Below are positions 1 through 9,224 of a stretch of DNA of 64,000 nt, in pieces. The notes below the pieces were generated by a model. It worked only from the letters and a program-made list of their open reading frames with translations, searched no databases and had not been told where the DNA came from. The position numbers and the translations under genes were made by a program. The stretch is taken from the NCBI GenBank assembly GCA_034428455.1, contig DAOUHZ010000088.1:36706-100705 (forward strand), written 5' to 3'. Every line of letters starts with the position of its first letter. Within the stretch, counting starts at the first letter, position 1. The DNA is from Bin87 sp034428455 (GTDB lineage Bacteria > Chloroflexota > Dehalococcoidia > Lucifugimonadales > UBA3495).

Positions 1-721
1 CCATTCCCGTGGCCTGGCGCATCCTGCGCGCCAAACGACCGGGAGCCTGGATGGATCCGATAGTGGAGCTGCTGCAAGCCCTGGCGCCCGCGGTGACTGA
101 AGAGATGACCGTAATCGTGCTGTGCGACCGGGGCCTGACCAGTCCCAAATTGTGGCGCCAAATCCGAGCACAAGGCTGGCATCCCTGCGTCAGATATCAC
201 AAAACATCACCTTCTGTGCCGAGGGTGGTCGGCGACTGCCCGCCCAATCCTTCGTCCCCCGTCCTGATGCCGCTTGGGTCGGAAGCGGAACTGCCTTCAA
301 GAGCCTGCCCGGTACTGGATACGGGGGCAGAGCCAAACGCCGTTGCACCCTGCGGGTGGTCTGGTGCGACGACCAGCCGGAACCCTGGATCATACTGACC
401 AGCCAACCTCCGGAGACGGTTGGCGTGAGTTGGCACGCCCTGCGGTTCTGGATCGAACTGGGCTTCAAGGCCATCAAGAGCCTGGGCTGGCAATGGCATA
501 AGACCCGGCGGACCGACCCAGACCGCGTCTCCCGCCATTGGCTGGTGCTGTCGGTGGCCACGCCGCTGGCCTATGGAACCCGGGTGGAGGACGCCAATGA
601 CCGGAAGCTGGCTCCCAGCAATCTCAGAGCCCACCAAGATACCGTCTCCCCAGCACGGCTACCCCCACCACCAGCCGGTAAGCCCCAATCCACCGAATGG
701 ATGAATGTGGTGGCGCGCTGA
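1..721 (+). pseudogene. Decayed IS4-like DDE transposase, 5' end outside window
   Basis: Two overlapping frames together encode the C-terminal half of a DDE transposase. The first frame (from the window edge to about 208) carries the LCDRGL motif with a catalytic Asp. The second (about 209-721) carries WCDDQPEPW, then FWIELGFKAIKSLGWQW with the catalytic Glu and KTRRTDP. The reading frame changes by one base near 208, within HKTS/TFCAEGG, so the protein cannot be made in one piece. The start lies outside the window. The family call rests on motif spacing; the exact IS family is uncertain. Confidence 0.7.
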
Positions 722-733
722 AGGGATGAGAAA

Positions 734-1515
734 GTGCTCCCGGCTTCGAGGATAATGGTTTTTGACAAAGAAAACCCACCCCGAAATAGGAGCACCCAAT
801 GGGTGCTACCACGCAATGACCCTGACCGCATCCAAATCGCCTTCGACGATCACCGTCTGGTGGCCAATGCTGGGCTGATCCTGGACCATCATCTGGGACT
901 GGGCGAGCTGGTGGACCGCCACGTTGACCTGGGGGATGCGCCGGGTCGGGCGAATGCTGGCGACAAGATGCTGACGTTGGTGGCGTCGGCATTGGCCGGG
1001 GGCGACTGCATCGATGACGCCGACGCGCTGCGCGCTGGTGGGACCGCGCCGGCGCTGGGCTGCGTGGTCAAGGCGCCGTCCACATTGGGAACCTTCCTGA
1101 GGAGCTTCCGGTGGGGCCACGTGCGCCAACTGGATCGGGGGAGCCGGGAGGTGATGGCTCGAGCCTGGGCGGCCGGCGCCGGACCGGGCGATGAGCCGCT
1201 GACCATCGACCTGGACTCCACCGTCTGCGAGACCTACGGGCTCACCAAGGAGGGTGCACTGCGGCACAACTACGCTGGTCACCGGGGCTATCATCCGCTG
1301 TTCGCCATCGCCGCGGGAGACGGTGAGCCGAGTGCGCCATGCCGGAGCCACGGGCCAACTCACCGTGAGGGCTGACAGCGGCTTCTACAGCCGCGACATC
1401 GCCGCCTGCCGCGACAAGGGTGTCCGCTTCTCCATCACCATCCGCCAGCATCAGAGCGTGCGCAACATCATCGAGGCCATCTCCGATGCAAACTGGACGC
1501 CCATCGCCGGTCCGC
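734..1515 (+). pseudogene. Decayed IS1380-like transposase
   Basis: The left part (734-about 1320) reads as the N-terminal half of an IS1380-type transposase, with IDLDSTVCETYG containing the first catalytic Asp, followed by HNYAGHRGYHPL. The frame then breaks. The remaining homologous piece, VRADSGFYSRDIAACRDK with the second Asp and SITIRQHQSVRNIIEAI, lies in another frame between about 1340 and 1515. About 20-30 residues normally found between the two pieces are missing. The C-terminal part with the catalytic Glu is absent, the sequence becoming unrelated after NWTPI. It sits directly behind another dead transposase, so this is an IS graveyard. Confidence 0.75.
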
Positions 1516-1590
1516 CCAGCCTTATTGCATCCTTTCGGTGGATTTGGGGCAATGTAACACAGCGCAGAGGGTCTCGCGAAAAGAATGGCG

Positions 1591-2661
1591 TCAGGGCTCC
1601 GCCTCCGCCGTCAGCGCGAAGCAGGTTAGGCCGGGGCCGTGATCCCAGATGGCTTCAGAGAAGGGACGGCGCTCGTCCTGGCGCTCCGGGCTTTCAGCGT
1701 TGAACACGGCGCACAGCTCGTAGTCCACGCCGCCTACGAGATGGTACCCGTAGGGCCGGCCCGTGTCCGGGTCTTCGATAGACGGGACGGAGTACTGGGG
1801 GCCCTGCAGGTCGAACAGGTTGGCGGGCATCTCGTCGTTGAGCTCGTAGTAGCGGTCGATGTTGTGGGAGATGCTGCGCAAGTGCTGAATCCTCTCCTGA
1901 TCCAGACGTATGTTACGCTGCTGGCCGGGCGTGCCGACCACATAGATCGAGTAGCCCACGGTGGCCACGACCACTACCACGGCGGCGATCACCAGCGCGC
2001 GCAGAATGGGCGCCGCCCGCGCGGCGGACCCGGCCACTTCGTCCTCGGCCTGGCGCATGTCCCACAGGTAGTAGCCGAAGATGGGGGCAACGATCAGCAG
2101 CACCGCCGCCACCTTCAGGAAGAAACTGATCGTAGGGTCGCCGGTGAGCAGGCTGGCCAGCAGGGCGATGATGTCACCCAGGATGATGCCCGCGCCCACC
2201 ACCAGGGTCAGGTAGGTCAGCCAGCGGCGCACCAATGACTGCCGGCGCTCGGGGTCAGCTGCGACGGCCACCGCCAAACGACGCATCAGGAAGAGGTACA
2301 GCGGGAAGGCGACGATCACCGCGGCCAATGCGGTGGCGTCCGCGGCGGACGCCGGTGACCGATACCGGATTAGCGTATCGGGGAAGGTGTAGTCGATGAG
2401 CCCGAAGAGCACCGCCCCCAGGCTGAAGGCGAAGACGTACAGGGAGATGAACGAGACCAGGTAAAGGAACGCTTCTCTCGCGTGCAGGTAGGGACGCGGA
2501 CGGGGCACCGCCACCGGGAAGTCCACGTCGGCGTAAGCGGACAGGGCGCTGCGCACGTCACGCTCCTGCCAGCCGGCCTCCAGCAGCACGGCGCGGATGT
2601 TCTCCCGGTCGATGCCCCTCTCCAGCGATTCCTTGATGAATCGGCGCAGTTCTTCGTTCAT
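1591..2661 (-). CDS. DUF5671-like multi-pass membrane protein
   Basis: A 356-residue protein starting MNEELRRFIKESLERG. The reading frame runs further upstream, but it overlaps the preceding gene there, and this Met begins a recognisable domain. Residues 1-45 form a small helical domain (a UBA-like or putative plasmid-stability motif, REN...LLEAGW). Five or six hydrophobic segments follow (FLYLVSFISLYVFAFSLGAVLF typical of DUF5671; YLTLVVGAGIILG; VAAVLLIVAPIFGYYL; ALVIAAVVVVVATVGYSIYVVG). A C-terminal extracytoplasmic domain of about 120 residues has Tyr/Asp-rich segments (NIDRYYELNDEMP). It lies 14 bases behind the P-loop-like gene and is probably co-transcribed with it. Role unknown. Confidence 0.75.
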   Translation of the reverse strand: MNEELRRFIKESLERGIDRENIRAVLLEAGWQERDVRSALSAYADVDFPVAVPRPRPYLHAREAFLYLVSFISLYVFAFSLGAVLFGLIDYTFPDTLIRYRSPASAADATALAAVIVAFPLYLFLMRRLAVAVAADPERRQSLVRRWLTYLTLVVGAGIILGDIIALLASLLTGDPTISFFLKVAAVLLIVAPIFGYYLWDMRQAEDEVAGSAARAAPILRALVIAAVVVVVATVGYSIYVVGTPGQQRNIRLDQERIQHLRSISHNIDRYYELNDEMPANLFDLQGPQYSVPSIEDPDTGRPYGYHLVGGVDYELCAVFNAESPERQDERRPFSEAIWDHGPGLTCFALTAEAEP

Positions 2662-2675
2662 GGTGGTTATTCTCG

Positions 2676-3914
2676 TCAGAAAAGCGGCCGCTGCGGGTCC
2701 GGCTCGGCGTGGGGGGCGACCTGTCGGACGGCTTCGAACCACGCCTCGAAATCGTGGAAGGTGCGGTGGTTGAAGTTGCGCAGGAAGGGGTGGTCCAGCC
2801 CGCCGTCGGACGGGTCGGCGTACATCAGCACGGGGCGCGCCGGCTCGGCCGTGTGGGAGGCGTACATCAGCTCCGAGTACATGCCGGTGGAGAGCCGCCC
2901 GCCCATGGTGATGCGGTACGCTGCGACGCACTGGGCCTGCTCCACCATGGTCAGGTCACGGTGCCGCACCTGATTCTCCATGTCGTCCCACACCTCCAGA
3001 GCCTCCCGGGGGTCCAGGGTCATGGGATACGGGTCGACCCGGCCCTCGGTGAGCGCCCCGATCGTGTCCAGAGGCCAGCGGGCCTCGTCGGCGGTGATGG
3101 TGATCTCCGGCACGGCGTCGGCGCAGGCGGCCCTGGCCTTCTCGAACACCTGGGGCGTACCCTCGTCCAGCGTCAGCGGATCGAACACGATGAACCGCCG
3201 GTGCAACTCGGCGCGAATGTCGTCGACGGCCGCCCGCAGCTCGGCGTAGTAGCGGATGGCGGTGATGGGGAAGCTGGAGTAGACCAGCGGATACTGCCGG
3301 CGGGCGAAGATCAGGCGGTACAGCATCTCTGCGGGGTGCTTGACGCTGACCACGTAGTGGGGCACCGCGCGCTCGGGATACAGGTTGCGGGCCAGCAGGT
3401 CGGCCATGGCGATCTCGGCAGAACGCCAGGCCAGTATCTCCCGCAGCCGCAGCCGGAAGTTGGTGTGTCGCTGGGCGTCCCTTTGCGCCAGGGCGCTGTG
3501 GATGTCCAGCATGTCGTCCACCAGCGTGATGATGCAGTCGGGACGCCACCGCCGGATGGTGGGCAGGTCGATCAGTGAGAACTGCCGGCCGCTGGTGTAG
3601 TAGGTCAGATGGGCGGCGATGAGGCTATGGCGCGGGTCGGCGGCCTCGATCTGCTCCGCGATGGCCTCGCCGGCCCGCTTCCACGCTGCCAACTGGTACG
3701 CGGGGCGGAAAGCGGCGAGGACGCCGGCCAGCTCGTTGCCCTGGGCGGCCAGGGCGTCCTCAATGCTGGCGGTGAGCAGCTCGGCGGGGTCGGCGGCCTG
3801 AGCATCTGAACCGGATGGCGCGCTCACCTCACGGTGAGCGCGGAGGCGGGCCAGCAGGTTGGCGACGACGATGTTTTTATTGACGCCGGAGATGCCGGCC
3901 AGCAGCGCGCGCAT
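2676..3914 (-). CDS. Uncharacterised protein with degenerate P-loop N-terminus
   Basis: A 412-residue soluble protein of unknown function. The N-terminus (MRALLAGISGVNKNI) has the strand-loop-helix look of a small-molecule kinase P-loop, but the motif reads GxxGxNKN rather than GxxxxGK(S/T). A second strand ending in LIDLPTI (around residue 135) and a third, DCIITLVDDMLDI, resemble Walker B-type strands. The C-terminal 90 residues (VEQAQCVAAYRITMGG...MYASHTA...VLMYADPSDGG) look like a separate domain. It may be a nucleotide-dependent enzyme, but a substrate cannot be named. It is followed by the DUF5671-like membrane protein on the same strand. Confidence 0.65.
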   Translation of the reverse strand: MRALLAGISGVNKNIVVANLLARLRAHREVSAPSGSDAQAADPAELLTASIEDALAAQGNELAGVLAAFRPAYQLAAWKRAGEAIAEQIEAADPRHSLIAAHLTYYTSGRQFSLIDLPTIRRWRPDCIITLVDDMLDIHSALAQRDAQRHTNFRLRLREILAWRSAEIAMADLLARNLYPERAVPHYVVSVKHPAEMLYRLIFARRQYPLVYSSFPITAIRYYAELRAAVDDIRAELHRRFIVFDPLTLDEGTPQVFEKARAACADAVPEITITADEARWPLDTIGALTEGRVDPYPMTLDPREALEVWDDMENQVRHRDLTMVEQAQCVAAYRITMGGRLSTGMYSELMYASHTAEPARPVLMYADPSDGGLDHPFLRNFNHRTFHDFEAWFEAVRQVAPHAEPDPQRPLF

Positions 3915-4151
3915 GCATCAACGATGCCCGGCCGACCCGGGTATGTCAAGCCAACTGGCCGCCCGTAACTGTTCGGTTCAGTTCGACAGGCTCACCATGA
4001 GCGGATGTAAAAGGATTTTGCAATCGTCACTCTCCGGGCCTCGCTCCTTGATAGAATTGAAATGGTTAGCAGGACCATGCTCGGTAAGTCAGCCGCGCCC
4101 GGTGGGCTGCTTGACCACGTTAACCAGTGCGCCCAAGACATGGGAGGCCCC

Positions 4152-4481
4152 ATGACAGCAGCAGAAATATTGAGTCCCGAGGCTGAACAGAGCGTAGCCC
4201 AGATCGTCCTCCAGGACTTGGAGCACATAGCCACCGAGGGCATCTCGATCAACGAAGTCAGGATCATTCCCGGCGAGGACCAATACGGAGACCCGTACCA
4301 CCACATCGTGGTCGTCTATTCCGGAAACGGCGACCTGCTGGACCCGACGTGGCTGAATGGTTTCAAGCGACGGAACCGGGACGATCTCGCCAAGTGGGGC
4401 GTCCACCTCACTATACAATCTTACGTCGAAGCCACCGAGTACAGAGAGTGGTTAGAGATGTCAAACCCTGAATACTGCTAG
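4152..4481 (+). CDS. Small protein, partner of downstream HEPN-like protein
   Basis: A 109-residue protein of unrecognised family. ATG at 4152 was chosen over an in-frame ATG at 4062 because GGGAGG precedes it at the right distance. The fold looks alpha/beta: SPEAEQSVAQIVLQDLEHI helix, then strands VRIIPGEDQYGDPYHHIVVVY and a C-terminal helix EATEYREWLE. It is 12 bases upstream of a HEPN-like gene, which is the arrangement of antitoxin/toxin and MNT/HEPN pairs. No GSxxxG(D/E) nucleotidyltransferase motif is present, so if it is the antitoxin it is not a standard MNT. Function inferred only from context. Confidence 0.6.
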   Translation: MTAAEILSPEAEQSVAQIVLQDLEHIATEGISINEVRIIPGEDQYGDPYHHIVVVYSGNGDLLDPTWLNGFKRRNRDDLAKWGVHLTIQSYVEATEYREWLEMSNPEYC

Positions 4482-4493
4482 GAGTAGCAACGC

Positions 4494-4985
4494 ATGAACT
4501 GGGAGCAGCTGCTCGAACTGGCTGAGATGCTGGCCGTGGCGCCGCAATACGGTGAGGCCAGAGGCCGGCCGCAGCAGACCCACCTCCGAAAAGCGAACAG
4601 CGCCGCCTACTACGCCATGTTCCACGCGCTCGCCAACAGCAATGCGGACACGTTGATCGGATCAGCAGCAGCCATTCGCAGAAGCGAAGAATGGACTGCC
4701 ACCCAAAGGGCGCTCAATCACGGTACGGCCCGGAACCAGATGCTCAACGCGAGCCGGATGGCGACCTTCCCCGCCCACATTCAGGACTTCGCCGAAACCT
4801 TCATCGAACTGCAAGCCCAACGCCAGGAGGCCGATTACAACCCCAATCCGGCCACCCCGTTGACCCGAACGCAGACCATGCGGAATATCCGGCGCGCCCG
4901 CGACGCCATTGAAGCGTTCCTGACAGCGCCGCCCCAAGAACGCAGACGGTTCGCCACGCACCTGCTGTTCGTGCGCCGGGGCTGA
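4494..4985 (+). CDS. HEPN-like protein, possible ribonuclease toxin
   Basis: A 163-residue all-helical protein. KANSAAYYAMFHALAN (about residues 33-49) matches the first helices of HEPN proteins. TQRALNHGTARNQ and QRQEADYNP are further conserved-looking segments of this HEPN subfamily. The canonical Rx4-6H ribonuclease motif is not clearly present (RALNH has three intervening residues), so RNase activity is uncertain. It follows the 109-residue partner by 12 bases with the same orientation. No other genes appear to belong to the module. Confidence 0.65.
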   Translation: MNWEQLLELAEMLAVAPQYGEARGRPQQTHLRKANSAAYYAMFHALANSNADTLIGSAAAIRRSEEWTATQRALNHGTARNQMLNASRMATFPAHIQDFAETFIELQAQRQEADYNPNPATPLTRTQTMRNIRRARDAIEAFLTAPPQERRRFATHLLFVRRG

Positions 4986-5075
4986 ACAACCGGGTCAAAA
5001 TGTTCAACCCGCCTGGTTCCATCAGACCAAATCGCCGGAAATTTCAGCAGCGAAATTTCCGCTGCTCTTTAGATA

Positions 5076-5570
5076 CTACCCGCCGAAGGGCCACCACCAC
5101 CGCTTCTTCGGCGGCTCCGCGGCTACCGGAGTCGCCATTACCAGCGGGCGCTCGCTGAGGGAATCCAGCTGCGCCACTGCCGAGTCGAAACGGTGCACTT
5201 CGATAGGCTTGCGACAGAATCGTCCGGGGGAGATGTTGAACGACCAGAGCAGGCTCTGCTCCGCCGCGGTTCCGGTGAGGATCATCACCGGGATGTTGCG
5301 CAGGTTGGCGTCCTCGTTGATCTCGGCCAGGACCTCCTGCCCGGTTTTCTTGGGCAGCATCAGGTCCAGCAGCACCAGGTCGGGCCGGGGAGTGTAGGCG
5401 TACTCGCCCTGGCGGCGGAGATAGGTCATGGCCGCCTCTCCGTCCTCGACCACCGAGAGGTTCACCGCGTAATCCGAGTCCTTGAGAATTTCTTCGGTCA
5501 GCCTGGCGTCCGCGGGGTTGTCCTCGACGAGCAGCACCTCAATGGGGTTTTCCGGGGAACGTGTAGTCAT
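5076..5570 (-). CDS. Stand-alone response regulator receiver (Rcp1-like)
   Basis: A 164-residue single-domain receiver. The acidic pair is in VEDNPADARL, the phosphoacceptor Asp is about residue 69 in LVLLDLMLP, the switch Thr is in ILTGT, and the conserved Lys is in FCRKPIEV. A short proline/tryptophan-rich tail (KKRWWWPFGG) follows and no output domain is present. AAAGGAGG precedes the start. It is the third gene of a sensor kinase-receiver-receiver run read leftward. Such Rcp1-type receivers usually serve phytochrome/GAF kinases as phosphotransfer partners or regulate by protein contact. Confidence 0.9.
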   Translation of the reverse strand: MTTRSPENPIEVLLVEDNPADARLTEEILKDSDYAVNLSVVEDGEAAMTYLRRQGEYAYTPRPDLVLLDLMLPKKTGQEVLAEINEDANLRNIPVMILTGTAAEQSLLWSFNISPGRFCRKPIEVHRFDSAVAQLDSLSERPLVMATPVAAEPPKKRWWWPFGG

Positions 5571-5686
5571 GGCGCTGTGCCTCCTTTTTCGTACCTCGTG
5601 GTGGCTCTGTCGTTACGGTGACTCACGATGTGGAAGGGCAGGCTCGTCCCATGGGTTGCCGGCGTGCCGGATGGTTCGCTAACGGA

Positions 5687-6133
5687 TCACTCCGCCGGCA
5701 ATTTGGCGACGGTGAGCCAGAACCCCTCAATCTTGCTGACCACGTCAATGAAGCGATCCAGGTCGACGGGCTTGGTGACGTACGCGTTGGCGTGGTGGTA
5801 GTAGGAGTTGAGGATGTCCCCTTCCGCTTCGGAGGTTGTCATGACCACGATGGGAATGGACAGCAGCTCGGGATCGCTCTTGACGTCTTCCAGCACCTCC
5901 CGGCCGCTCTTGCGGGGAAGGTTCAGGTCCAGGAGGATCAGGTCGGGTCGCGGCGCGCCGGCATAATCGCCCTGGCGTCTCAGAAAGGCCATGGCCTGCT
6001 CGCCGTCGCCCACCACGGTCAGGTGGTTGGACACGTTTGCGTCGGCAAAGGCTTCACGGGTGAGTCGCGCGTCACCGGGATTGTCTTCGACCAGGAGAAT
6101 TTCAATGGCCTTGCGGCGTGATTGCTGTGTCAT
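5687..6133 (-). CDS. Stand-alone response regulator receiver (Rcp1-like)
   Basis: A 148-residue receiver closely related to the next gene downstream (shared ED NPxDARLT and LRRQGxYAxxPRPDL segments), so the two probably arose by tandem duplication. Asp 69 in LILLDLNLP is the phosphoacceptor; VMTTSE and VTKPVDLDRF supply the switch Thr and conserved Lys. A purine-rich site (AGGAGAGGAAGG) precedes the ATG. It lies about 50 bases behind the histidine kinase and is likely its direct partner. It has no DNA-binding domain. Confidence 0.9.
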   Translation of the reverse strand: MTQQSRRKAIEILLVEDNPGDARLTREAFADANVSNHLTVVGDGEQAMAFLRRQGDYAGAPRPDLILLDLNLPRKSGREVLEDVKSDPELLSIPIVVMTTSEAEGDILNSYYHHANAYVTKPVDLDRFIDVVSKIEGFWLTVAKLPAE

Positions 6134-6181
6134 CGCCTTCCTCTCCTGCGCTGCGTGTGGGGGTTGTCAATGGCGGAACAG

Positions 6182-7600
6182 TCAATCGTCCGGCCCGCCT
6201 GTTGTTGCCGCCAGGCCGGATTCCACAAGGGAATTGAGGTTCATTGGGATGGTGAAGAAGAAGGTCGCGCCGGCGTCGGGCTGGGATTCGACCCAGATGG
6301 CGCCGTGGTGCCGCTCTACGATCTTCTTGCAGACGGCCAGGCCGATGCCGGTGCCGGGGTACTGCCCGATGCCGTGGAGCCGCTGGAATACCTGGAAGAT
6401 GCGCTCCGAGTACTGGGGGTCGATGCCGATGCCGTTGTCCTGCACCGAGAACAGCCAGTCATCGTCCCGCTGGGTCGCTGCGACCTGAACCTGGGGTGGG
6501 CTCTCGCCTCGGAACTTGATGGCGTTGCCGATGAGGTTCTGCAGCAGTTGTGCCAGTTGCGAGGCGTCGGCGGACAGGCTGGGCAGCGAGCCGAAGTCGA
6601 TCTGGGTGTCGCTTTCGGCGATGGCGACCTCGAGGTTTTGCAGCACCTGTTCCAAGACCGCCTGGCAGTCCGTGGGCTCGAAGGACGCGCCCCGGGTGCC
6701 CACGCGGGAGTAGGTGAGCAGGTCCTGGATCAGGGTCTGCATCCGGGCCGCCCCATCAACGGCAAAGGCGATGAAGTCGCTGGCGTCCTCGTCCAGGTTC
6801 GCCTTGTAGCGACGCTCCAGCAGCTGCAAGTAGCTGGTGACCATGCGCAATGGTTCCTGGAGGTCATGGGAGGCCACGTAAGCGAACTGCTCCAGCTCGG
6901 CGTTGGAGCGGCGCAGTTCCCGCGTGGCCTGCCGTAGCGCCCCGGTCAGCCGGCGCAGGTCCTCGTACACGTACTGCAGCTCAAAGGTAGCGGTGTAGAA
7001 CCTGGCCAACTGCACCAGTTGGTCCTCGTCACCCTGGTCGAATTCGCCCTCGAACTTGTCGCTGAGCTGCACCACGCCGATGAGCCCGCCGTCGCGACGC
7101 AGCACGGGCACCGCCAGCCAGCCCGGCAGGGGCGGGTGTTCCAGGCCCTGGTCGGTCTTGAGGCTGCTGAATTCCTTGAACTCGGGATTGGAATACAATT
7201 CTTCCCGGGTCATCCGGATCGGCGCGCGTTCCCGTACCACCAGGCCCCAGATGCCGTGCCCGGTCGGCATCACGTCGTAGGCGTTGTAGTGGGCGTACTT
7301 CTCGGAGAAGGAATGGGTGTGGATGGCGGCCCTGAAATCGCCGTCGGGCACGTAGCTGAGGGCGGCCTGGTGGGCGCCGATCCGCAGCCGGGACACCAGC
7401 GCCAGACCGTGCAGCGCTTCGTGGAAGGTCTCGGAACCGGGAACGTCGCCGGCGCCCGTCTGTCCGCGAACGATGGGAGCGCGACGGCCGCTCTCCTCCA
7501 GGGTGAGACGGGTGCGGAGGGAGGCGACCTCCTGGTCGCGGTCCGCCAGCAGCGCGGTGAGGCGGTCGACTTCCTGTTGCAAGTCCTGCTGCGTGCTCAT
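6182..7600 (-). CDS. GAF-domain sensor histidine kinase
   Basis: A 472-residue soluble kinase. Residues 1-35 form a coiled coil, and about 58-215 form a GAF domain (VPVLRRDGGLIGVVQLSDK). The HisKA dimerisation domain holds the phosphorylated His 245 in YVASHDLQEPLRMV. A HATPase_c domain follows with the N box LLQNLIGNAIKF, G1 DNGIGID and G2 GTGIGLAVCKKIV. No membrane segment is present, so it senses a cytoplasmic signal. GAF plus HisKA followed by Rcp1-like receivers resembles the cyanobacterial phytochrome-Rcp1 layout, but no bilin-binding Cys context was recognised. First gene of a three-gene signalling operon. Confidence 0.9.
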   Translation of the reverse strand: MSTQQDLQQEVDRLTALLADRDQEVASLRTRLTLEESGRRAPIVRGQTGAGDVPGSETFHEALHGLALVSRLRIGAHQAALSYVPDGDFRAAIHTHSFSEKYAHYNAYDVMPTGHGIWGLVVRERAPIRMTREELYSNPEFKEFSSLKTDQGLEHPPLPGWLAVPVLRRDGGLIGVVQLSDKFEGEFDQGDEDQLVQLARFYTATFELQYVYEDLRRLTGALRQATRELRRSNAELEQFAYVASHDLQEPLRMVTSYLQLLERRYKANLDEDASDFIAFAVDGAARMQTLIQDLLTYSRVGTRGASFEPTDCQAVLEQVLQNLEVAIAESDTQIDFGSLPSLSADASQLAQLLQNLIGNAIKFRGESPPQVQVAATQRDDDWLFSVQDNGIGIDPQYSERIFQVFQRLHGIGQYPGTGIGLAVCKKIVERHHGAIWVESQPDAGATFFFTIPMNLNSLVESGLAATTGGPDD

Positions 7601-7820
7601 CAGCTACGTCTCCCGGCCGCGTTATCCGGTTATCAGCCTGTGTTCGTAAGCAGTCCCTCGATATGGCGATACAAAGTATTGCAAGATGCCATGAATGTCA
7701 ACGCTTTCCGCCACCGCGTTCATTCCCGCGCACGCGGGATCCCACCGGCTGCGCGCCGGCGGAGTCGCCCCCTATTGCGGCGAGGCGCCCCCGACCAATG
7801 GGAGGCGCCCCACGAAGACT
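7601..7820. other. Gap between kinase and sodC with small palindrome
   Basis: No gene is visible. A hairpin of the form TCCCGCG-cac-GCGGGA lies at about 7724-7739 and belongs to the type of short dispersed palindrome common in such genomes. The rest is unremarkable GC-rich sequence upstream of the leftward kinase gene and downstream of sodC. Confidence 0.4.
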
Positions 7821-8372
7821 TCACTTGCTGATCACACCACACGCGACACGGTCCCCAGCAGCGGGATCCGCGCCGTAGGAGTCCGGCTTGGCGTGGATGA
7901 TGATCGCCGAACCATCAGCATCAAAGACGGACGAAGGACCGGACCCCAGCGTGACGGCGTCGGTGAAGTGATCCGCCCGGGCCGTGCCGTCCGCAGCCGC
8001 GAAGATGTTGGGCAGGTCGCCGGCGTGATGCGCGACCGAGTGCATCAGACCGTGCCCGCTGTTGTCGTGGTCAAAGTGGCCGCCGGCTTCCCCGAAGTCG
8101 GGCGAGCACTTTCCGACCTCGTGGATGTGGAAGCCATGCCCACCGGGAGACAGCCCGCTCACGTCCGCTGACACCAGGACCCCGTGGGGCCCTTCGGTCA
8201 GCGTGACAATCCCCATCTCGGCGCCGTCCGGACCGGCCATAACGGCCGTGGCCGTGGCGGCGACTCTGGTCGGCACTTCGGCCGGAGACTGCGTATCCGT
8301 GGTGCAGGCGATCGCCATGACTGCCGTAAGCGCGGCAAGAACGACGGCGACCAGCGCCCTTGAAGTCTTCAT
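7821..8372 (-). CDS. sodC: Cu/Zn superoxide dismutase lipoprotein
   Basis: A 183-residue secreted enzyme that converts superoxide to oxygen and peroxide outside the cytoplasm. The signal peptide ends in a lipobox (VMAIAC, Cys 23), so it should be anchored as a lipoprotein. Metal ligands are visible: GFHIHE (Cu His pair), GGHFDH, HHAGDLPNI (Zn His and Asp) and IIIHAKPD. The structural disulphide Cys residues are in GKCSPDF and RVACGVI. AAGGAG lies 8 bases before the ATG. It is monocistronic as far as can be seen. All catalytic ligands are present, so it should be active. Confidence 0.93.
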   Translation of the reverse strand: MKTSRALVAVVLAALTAVMAIACTTDTQSPAEVPTRVAATATAVMAGPDGAEMGIVTLTEGPHGVLVSADVSGLSPGGHGFHIHEVGKCSPDFGEAGGHFDHDNSGHGLMHSVAHHAGDLPNIFAAADGTARADHFTDAVTLGSGPSSVFDADGSAIIIHAKPDSYGADPAAGDRVACGVISK

Positions 8373-8612
8373 CGCTAAACTCCTTTGCGGAGGTGGATAT
8401 GGGGATTAAGACACATCGGCATTCCAGCGTTCGCAGGCACCCCCGCCCCGCCCAGGGCCGGCGGCGTCTTCTGGCCCTGTCTGTGGCGGCGACGAGGGCT
8501 TGGTGGGAAGTTAGCCGGCGCGCTGCTCCGAAAACAGGGACTGCCCGAACAAGCCAGAATTTCGTCGGCGGTCAGCATCCGGGCAAGACGGTGTTGCTGG
8601 TCGCAGGAAAAC

Positions 8613-9224
8613 TCATGGGACAACACCGATAAGTACCAGCGGCACAGCCGGCACTCCGCGGCCCTGGCGCAAGACGTTCACCAGATCACGCTCGTAATAC
8701 GGGACTCCTGAAGACATCTCCTGTTCAAGAGCTTTCATGGGGAGAATCTCTATGCCCACGTCAATCGTGTCAGCAACGTAGAAGTGCAGGTGCTTGACGA
8801 ACAGGTCGTGGGCTACGAATGCGTACTTCCCGAATTGGACCTCGACAGCGACCCTGTCTTTGACGAAGTCAGTCTGATTGTAGGAACCGAAGGGGGTGTG
8901 TCCAGCGTTTTCGATTTCGTGCTTTTGCTCTTCCGGTGGCAGGTTGTGAATACGGCGCATGAGACGTTCGTCTGCCGTAACCCAGAAATTTCTACGCTCC
9001 TGATTCCAACCCAACAACTGAAACTCGCGTTTGAATGCGGCATTTAGATCAGTCGGAGAGAATAACAATTGGCCTTGTTTTCTGATCTCACGCGATTGTT
9101 TGGTGCGACACGCCTCCGCATTCACTCGTTCAATGACGTGTTGGACCTGCTCCCAAAGTTGGTTTCGGTGGACGATCAGATGCTCCTCTCCGTTCAGATG
9201 GGAATATTTGGCCGCTATCCGCAT
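8613..9224 (-). CDS. Type II restriction endonuclease, BglII-like
   Basis: A 203-residue protein. TDFVKDRVAVEVQFGKY (about residues 121-137) carries the catalytic D...ExQ arrangement characteristic of BglII-type PD-(D/E)XK enzymes, where Gln replaces the usual Lys. The following FVKHLHFYVADTIDVGIEI fits the family. The start codon overlaps the methyltransferase stop (TAATG), so translation is coupled and the endonuclease is made after the methylase. If it is a true BglII relative it may cut AGATCT-like sites, but specificity cannot be read from sequence. Confidence 0.8.
   Translation of the reverse strand: MRIAAKYSHLNGEEHLIVHRNQLWEQVQHVIERVNAEACRTKQSREIRKQGQLLFSPTDLNAAFKREFQLLGWNQERRNFWVTADERLMRRIHNLPPEEQKHEIENAGHTPFGSYNQTDFVKDRVAVEVQFGKYAFVAHDLFVKHLHFYVADTIDVGIEILPMKALEQEMSSGVPYYERDLVNVLRQGRGVPAVPLVLIGVVP

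Noticed and set aside
7821..8372. Transferred or inactive sodC
   Set aside because: All Cu and Zn ligands, the disulphide Cys pair and a normal lipobox are present, with composition like its neighbours.
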